A stretch of DNA of 64,000 nucleotides, from the NCBI GenBank assembly GCA_902805845.1, contig CADCUI010000008.1:1-64000 (forward strand), in the 5' to 3' direction. A model generated the notes under the pieces. The model did no database searches. It was not told the DNA's origin and was given only the letters and a program-made list of their open reading frames with translations. The stretch is from an uncultured Nocardioidaceae bacterium. Lineage in GTDB: Bacteria; Actinomycetota; Actinomycetes; Propionibacteriales; Nocardioidaceae. Both the position numbers and the translations under genes were made by a program. This document shows, piece after piece, positions 37,424 to 47,620 of this stretch (position 1 is its first letter; each line of letters starts with the position of its first letter).

Positions 37424-39364
37424 TCACGTGGTGCTGTCCCGTCCGGCGCCGCCCTGGGCGCCCGTCAAGGTGTCGCGCAACGTCTCGAGCACCGTGGGGT
37501 CCTCGATCGTGCTGGGCGGCGTCGCGTCCTTGCCGTCGGCGATGTCCCGCATGGTCTTGCGCAGGATCTTCCCCGACCGCGTCTTGGGCAGGGCGCCGAC
37601 CACCGCGACGTCCTTGAACGCAGCCACCGGTCCGATCTCGTCGCGCACCTTGGCGACCAGCTGGCGGGCGACCTCTCCCGGCTCCGCCGTGACGCCTGCC
37701 TCGAGGACGACCAGCCCTCGGGGCACCTGACCCTTGACGGAGTCCGCGACGCCGATGACGGCGCACTCGGCGACCGCCGGGTGCGCCGCCAGGACCGCCT
37801 CGATCGCGCCGGTCGACAGCCGGTGGCCCGCCACGTTGATGACGTCGTCGGTACGTCCCATCACGAACAGGTAGCCGTCCTCGTCGCGGTAGCCGCTGTC
37901 GCCGGAGACGTAGTAGCCCGGGTGCGTGGAGAGATAGGAGTCCACGAACCGCTCGTCGTCGCCCCACAGGGTCGGCAGCGTGCCCGGTGGCAGCGGCAGC
38001 CGGATGCAGATGGCACCCTCCTCGCCGGCAGCGGTCTCCCTTCCCTCGCGGTCGAGCACCTGCACGTCGTACCCCGGGACGGGGACCGACGGGGACCCGG
38101 CCTTGATCGGCATCGGCGCCAGGCCGCGGAGGTTCGCTGCGATCGGCCACCCCGTCTCGGTCTGCCACCAGTTGTCGACGACCGGGATCTCGAGCCGCCG
38201 CGAGGCCCAGGCGTAGGTGTCGGGATCGAGCCGCTCCCCGGCGAGGAACAGCGTCCGCAACGAGGAGATGTCGTGCCGCTGCAGGAGCGAGCCCTGCGGG
38301 TCCTCCTTCCGGATCGCCCGGATCGCGGTCGGCGCGGTGAACAGCCCCTCGACCCGGTGCTCGGCGACCACGCGCCAGAAGGCACCGGCGTCCGGGGTGC
38401 CGACGGGCTTGCCCTCGTAGAGCACGGTCGTCGCCCCGCAGATGAGCGGGGCGTAGACGATGTAGGAGTGGCCGACGACCCAGCCGACGTCGGAGGCCGC
38501 CCACCAGGTCTGGCCGGCGTGGACGTCGAAGACGTTCGGCAGCGACCACGCCATCGCGACCGCGTGCCCGCCGTTGTCACGCACGATCCCCTTGGGCCTT
38601 CCCGTGGTCCCGGAGGTGTAGAGCACGTAGAGCGGTGCGGTCGCAGCGACCTCGACACTGGCCGCCGGGTTCGACGCCCCGGCCCGGACGGCGACGTCCC
38701 AGTCGACGTCACGACCGTCGGTCATCGACGCACGGAGCTCCGGCCGTTGCTTGACCACGCAGGCGACCGGCCGGTGCTGTGCCTGCTCGAGGGCGCGGTC
38801 GACCAGCGGCTTGTACTCCACGACCCGGCCGGCCTCCAGACCGCACGAAGCCGCGACCACGACCTTCGGCTTGGCGTCGTCGATGCGGACGGCGAGCTCG
38901 TGAGCGGCAAAACCACCGAAGACGACCGAATGCACCGCGCCCAGCCGTGCACAGGCCAGCATGGCGACCACGGCCTCGGGGATCATCGGCATGTAGATGA
39001 CCACGCGGTCCCCCACGGCGACGCCCAGGCCCCGCAGAGCCCCCGCGAAGGCCGCGACCTCCTCCAGGAGCTGGGCATAGGTGAAGGTGCGTCTGGTCGA
39101 GGAGACCGGGCTGTCGTGGACCAGGGCCGGTTGGTCCGCGCGGCCGTTCACCACATGACGGTCCAGCGCGTTGTAGCAGGTGTTGAGGGTGGCGTCGGGG
39201 AACCACCGGTAGAACGGCGGCCGGCTGTCGTCGAGCACCCGGCGGGGACGCGAGATCCAGTCGACGAGCGACGCCTGCTCGCCCCAGAAGCCCGCCGGGT
39301 CGGCGATGCTGCGGCCGAACACCTCGGGGTAAGCGTTTCCGGGCTGCGACGCTCCAGTGCTCAT
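37424..39364 (-). CDS. Acyl-CoA synthetase, acetyl/propionyl-CoA synthetase type
   Basis: YTSGTTGRPKGIVRDNGGHAVAMAWSLPNVFDVHAGQTWWAASDVGWVVGHSYIVYAPL; SGKILRKTMRDIADG (PrpE-like). Confidence 0.9.
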   Translation of the reverse strand: MSTGASQPGNAYPEVFGRSIADPAGFWGEQASLVDWISRPRRVLDDSRPPFYRWFPDATLNTCYNALDRHVVNGRADQPALVHDSPVSSTRRTFTYAQLLEEVAAFAGALRGLGVAVGDRVVIYMPMIPEAVVAMLACARLGAVHSVVFGGFAAHELAVRIDDAKPKVVVAASCGLEAGRVVEYKPLVDRALEQAQHRPVACVVKQRPELRASMTDGRDVDWDVAVRAGASNPAASVEVAATAPLYVLYTSGTTGRPKGIVRDNGGHAVAMAWSLPNVFDVHAGQTWWAASDVGWVVGHSYIVYAPLICGATTVLYEGKPVGTPDAGAFWRVVAEHRVEGLFTAPTAIRAIRKEDPQGSLLQRHDISSLRTLFLAGERLDPDTYAWASRRLEIPVVDNWWQTETGWPIAANLRGLAPMPIKAGSPSVPVPGYDVQVLDREGRETAAGEEGAICIRLPLPPGTLPTLWGDDERFVDSYLSTHPGYYVSGDSGYRDEDGYLFVMGRTDDVINVAGHRLSTGAIEAVLAAHPAVAECAVIGVADSVKGQVPRGLVVLEAGVTAEPGEVARQLVAKVRDEIGPVAAFKDVAVVGALPKTRSGKILRKTMRDIADGKDATPPSTIEDPTVLETLRDTLTGAQGGAGRDSTT

Positions 39365-39419
39365 GGCCTCATCCTGCCGCGCCTCGACTCCCGGTCACGA
39401 CCAGCATCGGTACCGGTCT

Positions 39420-40901
39420 TCAGCCCAGCCCGTTCTCCGCCGTCGTCGCCGGCTTGCTCGTGTCGTCGAGCCAGTGGGCGAAGAACCCGTCGAGGTCCTC
39501 TCCGCTCACCTCCGACGCCAGCCGACGGAACGCCTGGCCGGTTCCGTGGCCGAAGTGACGGCTCTCCACCCATCGCCGCAGCAGTCGGTCCATGTCGGTC
39601 TCACCGATGCGGCTGCGCAGCGCCGCCAGGGTCATGCCTCCGCGGACGTAGACCGGCTCGCGCCAGATCCGGGACGGGCCCGGGTCGCTCAACCGGAGCC
39701 CCCAGAAGCCGCTGTCGACACCGTGGAGCTCGTAGGCGTTGCGGAGGTGCTGCTGCACCGTGGCCCGTCCGTGGTCCTCGTCGTAGAGCCACTCGACGTA
39801 CGTCGCGAAGCCCTCGTTGAGCCAGATGTCGCGCCACCGGCGCAGCGACACGTCGTTGCCGAACCACTGGTGCGCCTGCTCGTGCACCAGCAGGCCCATG
39901 CCGTAGGGGTCGGGCCCGCCGGAGTAGTCGTAGACCGGCCGCGACTGGTTCTCCAGGGCGAAGCCGACCTGCAGGCCGACGACGACGCCCCCGGTGCTGC
40001 TGAACGGGTACGGCCCGAACCTGCTCTCCAGCCACGACACGACGCCGGACGTCGCCCGCAGCAGCCGCAGGGACCGGTCCTCGTCCTCGGCGGTGAGCGC
40101 ACGCGAGACCGCATGGACGAACGGGCGGCCGCCGGCCTCCCCGCGCTCCAGCCGGTAGCGCCCGGCGGCGAAGAACGCCAGGTAGGTCACCATCGGCTCC
40201 GGCATCCGCCAGTGCCAGGTGGTCCAGCCGGCGGAGCTGCGGCGGGAGACGAGGTGGCCGTTGCTGACGGCCTGCTTGCCCTGCGGCACCCGCATCACGA
40301 TGTCGTACGTCGCCTTGTCGGTGGGGGTCTCGTTGGCCGCGAACCACCAGGGGCCGATCTGCGGCTCGCCGATGGCGACGGTCTCGCCGGCGCGGCGGAA
40401 GTAGAGGTCGCGGCCGGGCTCGAGGCCGGAGGCGCTCCTCGCCGAGGGCCGACCGTGGTAGGACACCCGCACCCGGAAGCGCTCACCGGCGTCGAGGGGC
40501 CGGTCGGGGACCACGGTGAGCTCGTGACGGCTCGGCTTCCGGAAGGCGGCGGGGCGGCCGTTCACCCGGACCTCGTCCACAGCCAGCACCAGGTCGAGGT
40601 TCAAGGCGCTGAGGTTGCGATGGGCGGTGGCCCGCAGGACCGTGACCCCTCGGAGCCGGTCGCTGCCGGGCCGGTAGGTGTCGAGGATCTTGTAGTGCCG
40701 CACGTCGTAGCCACCGTTGCCGTCGGCGGGGAAGTACGGGTCGCCGCCGGAGGCGGAGCCGGCGGCGGCTCGGCCGACCCTCTCCGACCCGGCCGTCTCC
40801 GAGCCGGCCGTCTCCGGGCCGGACCCGGAGGCGGACCCGCAGCCCACGAGGGCGACGACGCCGAGGCAGAGGGCAACCAGGACGGCGCACAGTCGAGACA
40901 T
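39420..40901 (-). CDS. M1 family metallopeptidase, lipoprotein
   Basis: LLVHEQAHQWFGNDVSLRRWRDIWLNEGFATYVEWLY (HExxH-E); LVGCGSASG lipobox. Confidence 0.92.
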   Translation of the reverse strand: MSRLCAVLVALCLGVVALVGCGSASGSGPETAGSETAGSERVGRAAAGSASGGDPYFPADGNGGYDVRHYKILDTYRPGSDRLRGVTVLRATAHRNLSALNLDLVLAVDEVRVNGRPAAFRKPSRHELTVVPDRPLDAGERFRVRVSYHGRPSARSASGLEPGRDLYFRRAGETVAIGEPQIGPWWFAANETPTDKATYDIVMRVPQGKQAVSNGHLVSRRSSAGWTTWHWRMPEPMVTYLAFFAAGRYRLERGEAGGRPFVHAVSRALTAEDEDRSLRLLRATSGVVSWLESRFGPYPFSSTGGVVVGLQVGFALENQSRPVYDYSGGPDPYGMGLLVHEQAHQWFGNDVSLRRWRDIWLNEGFATYVEWLYDEDHGRATVQQHLRNAYELHGVDSGFWGLRLSDPGPSRIWREPVYVRGGMTLAALRSRIGETDMDRLLRRWVESRHFGHGTGQAFRRLASEVSGEDLDGFFAHWLDDTSKPATTAENGLG

Positions 40902-41000
40902 GAGTCTTCCTGGAAATTCGGTTGCGGGCGGGCGGCGTTGTCGCGACGCTACCCGAAGAAGAACACCCGCTCCCGCGGCGGAGGAAGGAGGGTCCCATGC

Positions 41001-41897
41001 ATGTCACCGACGTGGTCCCGACGTACCCGACCCTTCCCCTCTTCCGAATGCGGAGCAATGTTGACGACGAATCCGGGCGAGAGCCCGAACCTTTTCACCC
41101 TCTCCTTCGAGGCCACTGACGACCTCCTCGACGACCAGCGCTGGAGCACCTACTGGGACGTCGAGCGACTCTGCCGAGGACCTGAGCCGGTCCCCGACTG
41201 GGTGGTGCAGGACCGCGCCGCCGTGGACACCGAGCTCGGCGTGCTCAAGACCGGCAAGGAGGCCGACGTCCACCTGCTGCGCCGGGCGGTCCCCGGCACA
41301 ACCGGGTCGACGCTGGCCGCCAAGCGCTACCGCGGCGAGGAGCACCGGAGCTTCCACCGCAGCGCCGCGTACACCGAGGGCCGCCGGATGCGCAACACCA
41401 GGGACGCCCGCGCGCTGACCAAGAAGTCCAAGCACGGCCGGTCGGTCGCCGCCGGCCAGTGGGCGTGGGCCGAGTGGCAGGCGCTCACCCGGTTCTGGTC
41501 CGCCGGAGTCCCGGTCCCCTACCCGGTGCAGGTGGACGGCACCGAGATCCTCATGGAGCTGGTGACGGGGTCCGATGGCGGGGCGGCACCGCGGCTGGCG
41601 GCCACCCGGCCGGAGCGCCCCCTGCTCGAGCACTACTACGACCAGGTCCGCGACATCCTCGGACTCCTCGCCCGCGCGGGTGTGGTCCACGGCGACCTGT
41701 CGCCGTACAACGTGCTCGCCGCGGATGACCGGCTGGTGGTGATCGACCTGCCCCAGGTCGTCGACCTCGTCGCCAACCCGGCCGGGACCGACTTCCTGCT
41801 GCGCGACTGCCGCAACATGTGCGCGTGGTTCGTGCGGCGCGGGCTCGAGGTGGACGAGCAGTCCCTCTTCGCGGAGGTCGTCGCCCAGGCGTTCTGA
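41001..41897 (+). CDS. RIO1-family serine kinase-like protein (alternative start 41058)
   Basis: GVLKTGKEADVHLLRR; AAKRYRGEEHRSFHRSAAYTEGR; GVVHGDLSPYNVLAADDRLVVIDLPQVVD. Confidence 0.85.
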   Translation: MSPTWSRRTRPFPSSECGAMLTTNPGESPNLFTLSFEATDDLLDDQRWSTYWDVERLCRGPEPVPDWVVQDRAAVDTELGVLKTGKEADVHLLRRAVPGTTGSTLAAKRYRGEEHRSFHRSAAYTEGRRMRNTRDARALTKKSKHGRSVAAGQWAWAEWQALTRFWSAGVPVPYPVQVDGTEILMELVTGSDGGAAPRLAATRPERPLLEHYYDQVRDILGLLARAGVVHGDLSPYNVLAADDRLVVIDLPQVVDLVANPAGTDFLLRDCRNMCAWFVRRGLEVDEQSLFAEVVAQAF

Positions 41898-41933
41898 CCG
41901 GTGACCTGCCCATCTTCGGGTAAGGCTGCCTGC

Positions 41934-43037
41934 ATGACGCACCACCCGAGCTCGCACGGCCGCCACGTCGAGGTCGACAGCCTCGAGCAGTTCGACGTCC
42001 TCGTGCGAGCCGGGAGCACGTCGATGGCCGGCTGGCGTGTGCAGGACCTGGACCTGCGCGGGCGCGGGCGGGAGCTGACGGGCCTCGATCCCGCGGGAGC
42101 GTTGTTCCTGGGCTGCGACCTCGACCCGGGCGACGAGCAGTCGCTGCGCGGCCGGGGTGCCCTGCTCTTCCCCGACGTCCCGGACCTGCCGTTCAACCCC
42201 TACCGAAGCGGGCTCTACTCCCCCGCCGAGCTCTACGCCGGTCTCGACGACGGCTACGACCACACCGCCGACGCGCGCATCTACGTGTGGTCCGGGCAGC
42301 GAGACGTCGGCGTCACCGCCACGCTGGCGCAGAGCCTGCACGACTTCGCCGTCGATGAGGCGCTGACCGAGTACGTCGCGCACCGTCGGCTGGTCGGCGT
42401 CATGGGCGGTCACGCCGTCCGCCGCGACAGCGCCGTCTACGCCGACGCGGCGCGGCTCGGCCGGGCGCTGGCCGCAGCCGGGCTCGGGGTCGCCACCGGG
42501 GGCGGACCCGGTGCGATGGAGGCGGCCAACCTCGGTGCCGCCGCGCACCCGATGTCCGACGAGGACCTCGACGGCGCGCTCGAGGAGCTGGCCGGTGTGC
42601 CGGACTTCCGGCCGTCGGTGACGGCGTGGGCGGAGTGCGCGTTCCGGGTCGCCGACCGGCTGCCCCGCGACGTGCCGACCTTGGGCATCCCGACGTGGTT
42701 CTACGGTCACGAGCCGCCCAACATCTTCGCGGCGGACGTGGCGAAGTACTTCCGCAACGCGCTGCGCGAGGACACGCTGCTCCGCGTGTGCAGCGCCGGC
42801 ATCGTGTTCCTCCCCGGAGCCGCCGGGACGGTGCAGGAGATCTTCCAGGACGGCTGCGAGAACTACTACGCCTCGCCGGGGGCGCGTACGCCGATGGTGC
42901 TGCTCGGTCGGGAGCACTGGACACGCACGCTGCCGGCCTGGCCCCTGCTGGAGTCCATGGCGGAGGCGGCCGGGTTCACCGACTCGGTGCGGCTGGTCGA
43001 CACCTGGCAGGAGGCGGTGCAGGTGCTGACCGGCTGA
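41934..43037 (+). CDS. LOG-family/Rossmann-fold nucleotide-binding protein with N-terminal extension
   Basis: VATGGGPGAMEAANLGA; VFLPGAAGTVQEIFQDGCENYY. Confidence 0.75.
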   Translation: MTHHPSSHGRHVEVDSLEQFDVLVRAGSTSMAGWRVQDLDLRGRGRELTGLDPAGALFLGCDLDPGDEQSLRGRGALLFPDVPDLPFNPYRSGLYSPAELYAGLDDGYDHTADARIYVWSGQRDVGVTATLAQSLHDFAVDEALTEYVAHRRLVGVMGGHAVRRDSAVYADAARLGRALAAAGLGVATGGGPGAMEAANLGAAAHPMSDEDLDGALEELAGVPDFRPSVTAWAECAFRVADRLPRDVPTLGIPTWFYGHEPPNIFAADVAKYFRNALREDTLLRVCSAGIVFLPGAAGTVQEIFQDGCENYYASPGARTPMVLLGREHWTRTLPAWPLLESMAEAAGFTDSVRLVDTWQEAVQVLTG

Positions 43038-43103
43038 GCGGACGGCTTACCGGCCCCGCTGATCGGACGGCTGACAGGCCCGCTGACCGGACGGCTGAGC
43101 GGG
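43034..43103. repeat. 24-25 bp tandem repeat, about 2.8 copies, between convergent genes
   Basis: ctgagcggacggcttaccggccccg | ctgatcggacggctgacaggcccg | ctgaccggacggctgagcggg. Confidence 0.85.
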
Positions 43104-43107
43104 TGGG

Positions 43108-44280
43108 TCAGTCGCCGGTGGCGGCGAGCTGGCCGCAGGCGCCGTCGATCTCCTGGCCACGGGTGTCCCGCACGGTCGTGGGCACGCCCTTCGCCTCGAG
43201 CCTGCGTACGAACTCCCGCTCGTCCTCCCGCCGGCTGGCGGTCCACTTGGACCCAGGCGTGGGGTTGAGCGGGATCAGGTTGACGTGCACCCACCCCCAG
43301 TCGCCGTACGACTTCAGGACGTCCGCGAGCAGGTCGGCGCGCCAGGCCTGGTCGTTGACGTCGCGGATGAGCGCGTACTCGACCGACACCCGTCGTCGCG
43401 TCCTCTCGGCGTAGCGCCAGGCGGCCGCCACGGTCTCGTGCACGTTCCACCGGGTGTTGACCGGCACCAGCTCGTCACGCAGCTCGTCGTCAGGCGCGTG
43501 CAGGGAGAGCGCCAGGGTGACCGGGATGCCCTCGTCCGCGAGCTGCTCGATGCGGGGGACCAGTCCGACGGTGGAGACCGTGACGCCGCGCGCGGACATC
43601 CCGAGCCCACCCGGCGGCTTCTCGGTGAGCCGGCGCACCGCGCCGCTGACCGCCCGGTAGTTGGCCAGCGGCTCTCCCATGCCCATGAAGACGACGTTGC
43701 TGACACGCCCCGGTCCGCCGGGCACCTCGCCACGGGCGAGCGACCGGGCGCCGGCGACCACCTGCTCGACGATCTCCGCGGTGGAGAGGTTGCGCTGCAG
43801 GCCGCCCTGCCCGGTGGCGCAGAAGGGGCAAGCCATTCCGCAGCCTGCCTGGGAGGAGACGCACATCGTCACCCGGTCGGGGTAGCGCATGAGCACCGAC
43901 TCCACGAGCGCCCCGTCGAAGAGCCGCCACAACGTCTTGCGGGTCGTCCCCTTGTCGGCCTCGAGGGTGCGCAGCGGCACCATGAGCTCCGGGAGCAGCT
44001 CGCCGACCAGCCGCTCGCGCTCGGTGGACGGCAGGTCGGTCATCTGCTCCGGCTCGTCGACCAGCCGCGAGAAGTAGTGGGTGGACAGCTGGGTCGCCCG
44101 GAACGGCGGCAGCCCCAGGGAGGCCGCCAGGTCCTTCCGCTCGGCGGGACCGAGGTCGGCGAGGTGGCGCGGCGGCTTGCGGCGCCCGCGCGGCTGGTCG
44201 AAGACCAGCGGCAGCGGCGCCACCGCGGCAGGAACCGTGTCCGGGACAGGGGCGGGGACGGTGGCGGGGACGTCAGACAT
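43108..44280 (-). CDS. rlmN: 23S rRNA (adenine(2503)-C(2))-methyltransferase (radical SAM)
   Basis: [56 protein letters not shown]. Confidence 0.95.
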   Translation of the reverse strand: MSDVPATVPAPVPDTVPAAVAPLPLVFDQPRGRRKPPRHLADLGPAERKDLAASLGLPPFRATQLSTHYFSRLVDEPEQMTDLPSTERERLVGELLPELMVPLRTLEADKGTTRKTLWRLFDGALVESVLMRYPDRVTMCVSSQAGCGMACPFCATGQGGLQRNLSTAEIVEQVVAGARSLARGEVPGGPGRVSNVVFMGMGEPLANYRAVSGAVRRLTEKPPGGLGMSARGVTVSTVGLVPRIEQLADEGIPVTLALSLHAPDDELRDELVPVNTRWNVHETVAAAWRYAERTRRRVSVEYALIRDVNDQAWRADLLADVLKSYGDWGWVHVNLIPLNPTPGSKWTASRREDEREFVRRLEAKGVPTTVRDTRGQEIDGACGQLAATGD

Positions 44281-44347
44281 GAGACGACCATTGTCCCACC
44301 GCTCGGAAGCGCTCCGGACCGCTCTGGACCGTTCTGGACCGGCCCCC

Positions 44348-45226
44348 TCAGATGCCCGGGCTGGGAGACACCTCGACCAGGTAGAAGAGCAGCAGCCAGG
44401 TCGGGGCGACCGTGGCGAGGAGCGAGTCGAGGCGGTCCATGATGCCGCCGTGCCCGGGGACCACCTGGGACATGTCCTTGATGCCCAGGTCGCGCTTGAT
44501 CACCGACTCGCAGAGGTCGCCGAGCGTCGCCGTTACCGCCGCCACCGCCCCGAGCACCACACCGACCCACCAGTCCCCGTCGAGGAGATGGTCCACGCTG
44601 AGCCAGCCGACGATCATGCAGGAGACGGCGGAACCGGCGAACCCCTCCCACGACTTCTTCGGCGAGATGACCGGCGACATGGGGTGCCGCCCGAACCGGA
44701 CCCCGGCGGCGTAGCCGCCGATGTCGGAGGCGATCGTGACCAGGATGAACGTGAGGACCCGCCAGACCCCGTCGTCGGCCCGCAGCAGCAGCACGACGAA
44801 GCCCGCGAGGAAGGGCAGGTAGACCGCGGTGAAGATCCCGGCGGTGGCGTCGCGGACGAACCCGTCGACACCTGCCCGGAGCCGCCACAGCATCACCGCC
44901 AGTGCGGTCACCGCCAACGCGGTGGCCAAGGGGGGTGCCCCGCCGTACCAGGCGCCGAAGAGCATGGCCACGGCGCCGGCGACGAGCGGCTCGAGGGCCA
45001 ACACGATGCCGCGGTGGGCGAACGCCCGACGGAGCTCCCAGATCCCCAGGCAGACGGCGGCCACGGCCAGGAACACGAACGGGAAGCCGTCGAGGGTCGC
45101 CAGGCAGACGGCGACGGCAGCGAGCAGGACCACCGCCGAGGCGACCGCGGCCGGAAGGTCGCGGCCTGCCCGGCTGGCCTTCGGCGCCGGCGAGGACGTG
45201 CCTGCGGGTCGCTCAGGGCTCGTCAT
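44348..45226 (-). CDS. cdsA: Phosphatidate cytidylyltransferase
   Basis: [72 protein letters not shown]. Confidence 0.93.
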   Translation of the reverse strand: MTSPERPAGTSSPAPKASRAGRDLPAAVASAVVLLAAVAVCLATLDGFPFVFLAVAAVCLGIWELRRAFAHRGIVLALEPLVAGAVAMLFGAWYGGAPPLATALAVTALAVMLWRLRAGVDGFVRDATAGIFTAVYLPFLAGFVVLLLRADDGVWRVLTFILVTIASDIGGYAAGVRFGRHPMSPVISPKKSWEGFAGSAVSCMIVGWLSVDHLLDGDWWVGVVLGAVAAVTATLGDLCESVIKRDLGIKDMSQVVPGHGGIMDRLDSLLATVAPTWLLLFYLVEVSPSPGI

Positions 45227-45252
45227 GGGTGCGCCGAGGGTGTGACGGCTGC

Positions 45253-45810
45253 TCAGACCTCGAGCAGCTCGGCCTCTTTGTGCTTGAGGAGGTCGTCGAT
45301 GGCGTCGACGTGCTTCTTGGTCAGCGCGTCGAGCCGCTTCTCGGCGCCGGTGACGTCGTCCTTGCCGACCTCGCCGTCCTTCTCGAGCCGGTCGAGCGCC
45401 TGCTTGGCGTGCCTGCGGATGTTGCGGACCGAGACCCGGCCCTCCTCCGCCTTGGTGCGCGCGAGCTTGATGTAGTCCTTGCGCCGCTCCTCGGTCAGCT
45501 CCGGCAGCACCACCCGGACCATGCGGCCGTCGTCGGTGGGGTTCACGCCCAGGTCGGAGTCGCGGATGGCCTTCTCGATCGCGGTCATCGCGCTCTGGTC
45601 GTAGGGGCTGATGAGGATGACCCGCGCCTCCGGCACGGTGAACGAGGCCAGCTGCTGCAAGGGCGTCGGGGTGCCGTAGTAGTCGGCGTTGATCTTGTGG
45701 AACATCGACGGGTGCGCCCGGCCGGTGCGGATGGCGGCGAAGTCCTCGCGGGTCACCGCGATGGCCTTGTCCATCTTCTGCTCGGCCTCTCGGAGGGTGT
45801 TGCTGATCAC
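45253..45810 (-). CDS. frr: Ribosome recycling factor
   Basis: AEQKMDKAIAVTREDFAAIRTGRAHPSMFHKINADYYGTPTPLQQLASF. Confidence 0.96.
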   Translation of the reverse strand: MISNTLREAEQKMDKAIAVTREDFAAIRTGRAHPSMFHKINADYYGTPTPLQQLASFTVPEARVILISPYDQSAMTAIEKAIRDSDLGVNPTDDGRMVRVVLPELTEERRKDYIKLARTKAEEGRVSVRNIRRHAKQALDRLEKDGEVGKDDVTGAEKRLDALTKKHVDAIDDLLKHKEAELLEV

Positions 45811-45896
45811 CGTGCTGTGCTCCTTGTCGGGATGACGGAGGTCGTGGCCGCCGGCGTCGGGGTGATGTGCCTCGGCGTCGGCGTTGGGCGGGTCGG

Positions 45897-46631
45897 TCAG
45901 GCGTCCCGCGTGATCGTGGTGCCGATCTTCTCACCCTCGACGACGCGGGCGATGTTGCCGTGTTCGGAGAGGTTGAACACCACCATGTCGATGTGGTTGT
46001 CGCGGCACAGGCTGATCGAGGTCGCGTCCGCCACCTTGAGCCCTCGGGTGAGGAACTCGTCGTACGTCAGCTGGTCGAACTTCACCGCGTCCGCGTCGAC
46101 GTTCGGGTCGGCGTCGTAGACGCCGTCCACGCCCTGCTTGCCCATGAGGATCACCTGCGCACCCACCTCCAGGGCACGCTGGGCGGCCACGGTGTCGGTG
46201 GAGAAGTACGGCATGCCGGCGCCCGCCCCGAAGATGACCACCCGCCCCTTCTGCATGTGCCTGACCGCACGCCGGGGGATGTAGGGCTCGGCGACCTGGC
46301 CCATCGTGATCGCGGTCTGGACCCGGGTCTCGACGCCCTGCTTCTCGAGGAAGTCCTGTAGCGCCAGGCAGTTCATCACGGTCCCGAGCATGCCCATGTA
46401 GTCGGCGCGGGCGCGGTCCATGCCACGCTGCTGGAGCTCCGCGCCGCGGAAGAAGTTGCCGCCGCCGACCACGATCGCGACCTGGACACCGCTCCGGGCC
46501 ACGTCGGCGATCTCGTCGGCCATCGCGCTGACCACGTCGGGGTCGACGCCGACCCGGCCACCCCCGAAGACCTCACCCGAGAGCTTGAGCAGCACGCGCT
46601 TGTACGCCGTCACCGAGACCTCCTGAGCCAT
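45897..46631 (-). CDS. pyrH: UMP kinase
   Basis: [50 protein letters not shown]. Confidence 0.96.
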   Translation of the reverse strand: MAQEVSVTAYKRVLLKLSGEVFGGGRVGVDPDVVSAMADEIADVARSGVQVAIVVGGGNFFRGAELQQRGMDRARADYMGMLGTVMNCLALQDFLEKQGVETRVQTAITMGQVAEPYIPRRAVRHMQKGRVVIFGAGAGMPYFSTDTVAAQRALEVGAQVILMGKQGVDGVYDADPNVDADAVKFDQLTYDEFLTRGLKVADATSISLCRDNHIDMVVFNLSEHGNIARVVEGEKIGTTITRDA

Positions 46632-46760
46632 CCGGGGGACGTCGTCACGTGCGGGAGGGCCGGTCGGTCGAGCGTGTGGTCGCTCCACCAACCGGCCCCC
46701 CGTCGCTTCGACGTCGTTGAACGAACCCTAGTCGATCCGTCACGGACCGCCGGATCGGCT

Positions 46761-47573
46761 TCAGGCGCCGACCTCGAAGCGGGCGAACCGCTTGACGGTG
46801 ACGCCGGCGTCGTCGAGCACCGCCTGCACCGACTTCTTGCTCTCGACGACCGAGGGCTGGTCCAGGAGCGCGACGTCCTTGAAGAACCCGTTCAGCCGGC
46901 CCTCGATGATCCTCGGCAGCGCCTGCTCCGGCTTGCCCTCCTCGCGGGCGGTGGCCTCGGCGATCTCGCGCTCCTTGGCGACGATGTCGGCGGGGACCTC
47001 GTCGCGGGAGACGTACGCCGGACGCATCGCGGCGACCTGCCTCGCCACGCCGCGCGCGGCCTCCTCGTCGTCACCGGTGTACTCGACGAGCACCCCGATC
47101 GTCGGGGGGAGGTCGGCGGCACGCCGGTGCAGGTAGGTCACCACGGGGGTCTCGAACACGGCCACGCGACCGAGCTCGATCTTCTCGCCGATCTTCACCG
47201 CGAGCCCCTCCACGGTCGCGCCCACCGTGGTGTCCCCCATGGGCGTCGCCTTGAGCGCCTCGGCGTCAGCCGGCTTGGCCTCCTCGGCCACCGCAGCGAT
47301 GCGCTGGGCGACCTCGACGAACTCGGGGCTCTTCGCGACGAAGTCGGTCTCGCTGTTGAGCTCGATCAGGGCCGGCCCGGACGAGGCCACGAGCCCGGCG
47401 CTCGCCGTACGCTCGGCAGCACGCTGCGCCGCCTTGCCGGCCCCCTTGACCCGCAGGAGCTCGACTGCCTTCTCGAGGTCGCCATCGGCCTCGGTCAGGG
47501 CCTTCTTGCAGTCCATCATCCCGGCCCCGGTGAGGTCCCGAAGCCGCTTGACGTCCGCAGCAGAGATAGTCAT
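46761..47573 (-). CDS. tsf: Translation elongation factor Ts
   Basis: [42 protein letters not shown]. Confidence 0.97.
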   Translation of the reverse strand: MTISAADVKRLRDLTGAGMMDCKKALTEADGDLEKAVELLRVKGAGKAAQRAAERTASAGLVASSGPALIELNSETDFVAKSPEFVEVAQRIAAVAEEAKPADAEALKATPMGDTTVGATVEGLAVKIGEKIELGRVAVFETPVVTYLHRRAADLPPTIGVLVEYTGDDEEAARGVARQVAAMRPAYVSRDEVPADIVAKEREIAEATAREEGKPEQALPRIIEGRLNGFFKDVALLDQPSVVESKKSVQAVLDDAGVTVKRFARFEVGA

Positions 47574-47620
47574 GTCTGTCTCGTTCCTGGTGTGGATGAG
47601 CGTGGTTCGGACGGAAAGGC

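Noticed and set aside
45884-45896. TGGGCGGGTCGGTCAGG between pyrH and frr resembles the 22-bp dispersed element
   Set aside because: Only an 11-bp match, with no 22-bp periodicity or paired arm; probably GC-rich chance similarity
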